A stretch of DNA of 6,574 nt from assembly GCA_014894735.1 (NCBI GenBank), contig JADBKX010000108.1, positions 1-6,574 on the forward strand. Reading direction: 5' to 3'. Of the stretch, positions 6,534 to 6,574 are shown in pieces. How positions within the stretch are numbered: the stretch's first letter is position 1; each line of letters begins with the position of its first letter. The DNA comes from Candidatus Sediminicultor sextus (lineage in GTDB: Bacteria; Atribacterota; Phoenicimicrobiia; Phoenicimicrobiales; Phoenicimicrobiaceae). Position numbers and translations under genes: made by a program. A model generated the notes under the pieces. The model was not told the DNA's origin. It saw only the letters and a program-made list of their open reading frames with translations, and ran no database searches.

Positions 6534-6574
6534 CTATTCCTCCTTGCTCAGCACATCTACTTTTAATCCATCTT
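6534..6574 (-). CDS. C-terminal end of the upstream gene, probable RND periplasmic adaptor (membrane fusion protein)
   Basis: Only the last twelve codons are in the window. They read DGLKVDVLSKEE followed by a TAG at 6536-6534, 2 nt before the TTG start of the pump and overlapping its SD. The DGLKVDV pattern resembles the end of RND adaptor proteins, where a GL.DG.KV strand closes the membrane-proximal domain. An adaptor directly before the permease is the usual gene order. The call rests on this short tail and on context, so it is tentative; the other two frames either carry an early TAA or run on into the pump itself. Confidence 0.55.
   Translation of the reverse strand, partial: DGLKVDVLSKEE
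6539..6545 (-). promoter_or_regulatory. Strong Shine-Dalgarno deciding the TTG start of the RND pump
   Basis: Minus-strand AAGGAGG, 7 nt before the TTG at 6531-6529. This is close to an ideal anti-16S match at ideal spacing. It overlaps the last codons of the upstream gene, consistent with translational coupling. Confidence 0.85.

Noticed and set aside
1..6574. A previously undescribed system, mobile element, CRISPR or defence locus
   Set aside because: All genes belong to recognised transport and cobalamin families, intergenic gaps are 62 nt or less, and no repeat array, integrase, transposase or RNA gene was seen.

Overview
The window is an AT-rich bacterial stretch in which every supported gene lies on the minus strand, so it reads biologically from high to low coordinates. 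Two functional blocks meet here. The first is an efflux block: the last codons of a probable RND periplasmic adaptor (6534-6574), a complete 1037-residue HAE1-type RND pump (3418-6531), and a complete LysE/RhtB-type six-helix exporter (2747-3367). The second is a cobalamin block in the order cobC (1995-2684), cobT (938-2002), cobU (358-906) and cobS (1-350, cut by the window edge).

The four cob products together cover nucleotide loop assembly, the last stage of adenosylcobalamin synthesis. CobU phosphorylates adenosylcobinamide and converts it to AdoCbi-GDP. CobT turns the lower-ligand base into alpha-ribazole 5'-phosphate. CobS joins the two halves in the membrane, and CobC removes the phosphate. 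Spacing is tight: cobC and cobT overlap by 8 nt, the cobT-cobU gap is 31 nt, and the cobU-cobS gap is 7 nt. This looks like an operon with translational coupling. The efflux genes are separated by 2 nt (adaptor to pump) and 50 nt (pump to LysE). The 62-nt gap between LysE and cobC contains a TATAAT hexamer and small palindromes, and is the only plausible place in the window for a separate cob promoter. It is too short for a cobalamin riboswitch.

The host is probably an anaerobic or thermophile-like, AT-rich bacterium of Clostridia/Halanaerobiales or Atribacterota type. This is inferred only from base composition, strong AAGGAG-type Shine-Dalgarno sites, two TTG starts and the style of the proteins; no phylogenetic marker is present. 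No RNA gene, mobile element, CRISPR array or long repeat was seen, and no intergenic gap exceeds 62 nt. All recognised genes belong to known families. I did not find a convincing previously undescribed system. The points worth checking are start-site details, the LysE-cob adjacency and the altered proton-relay residues in the RND pump.
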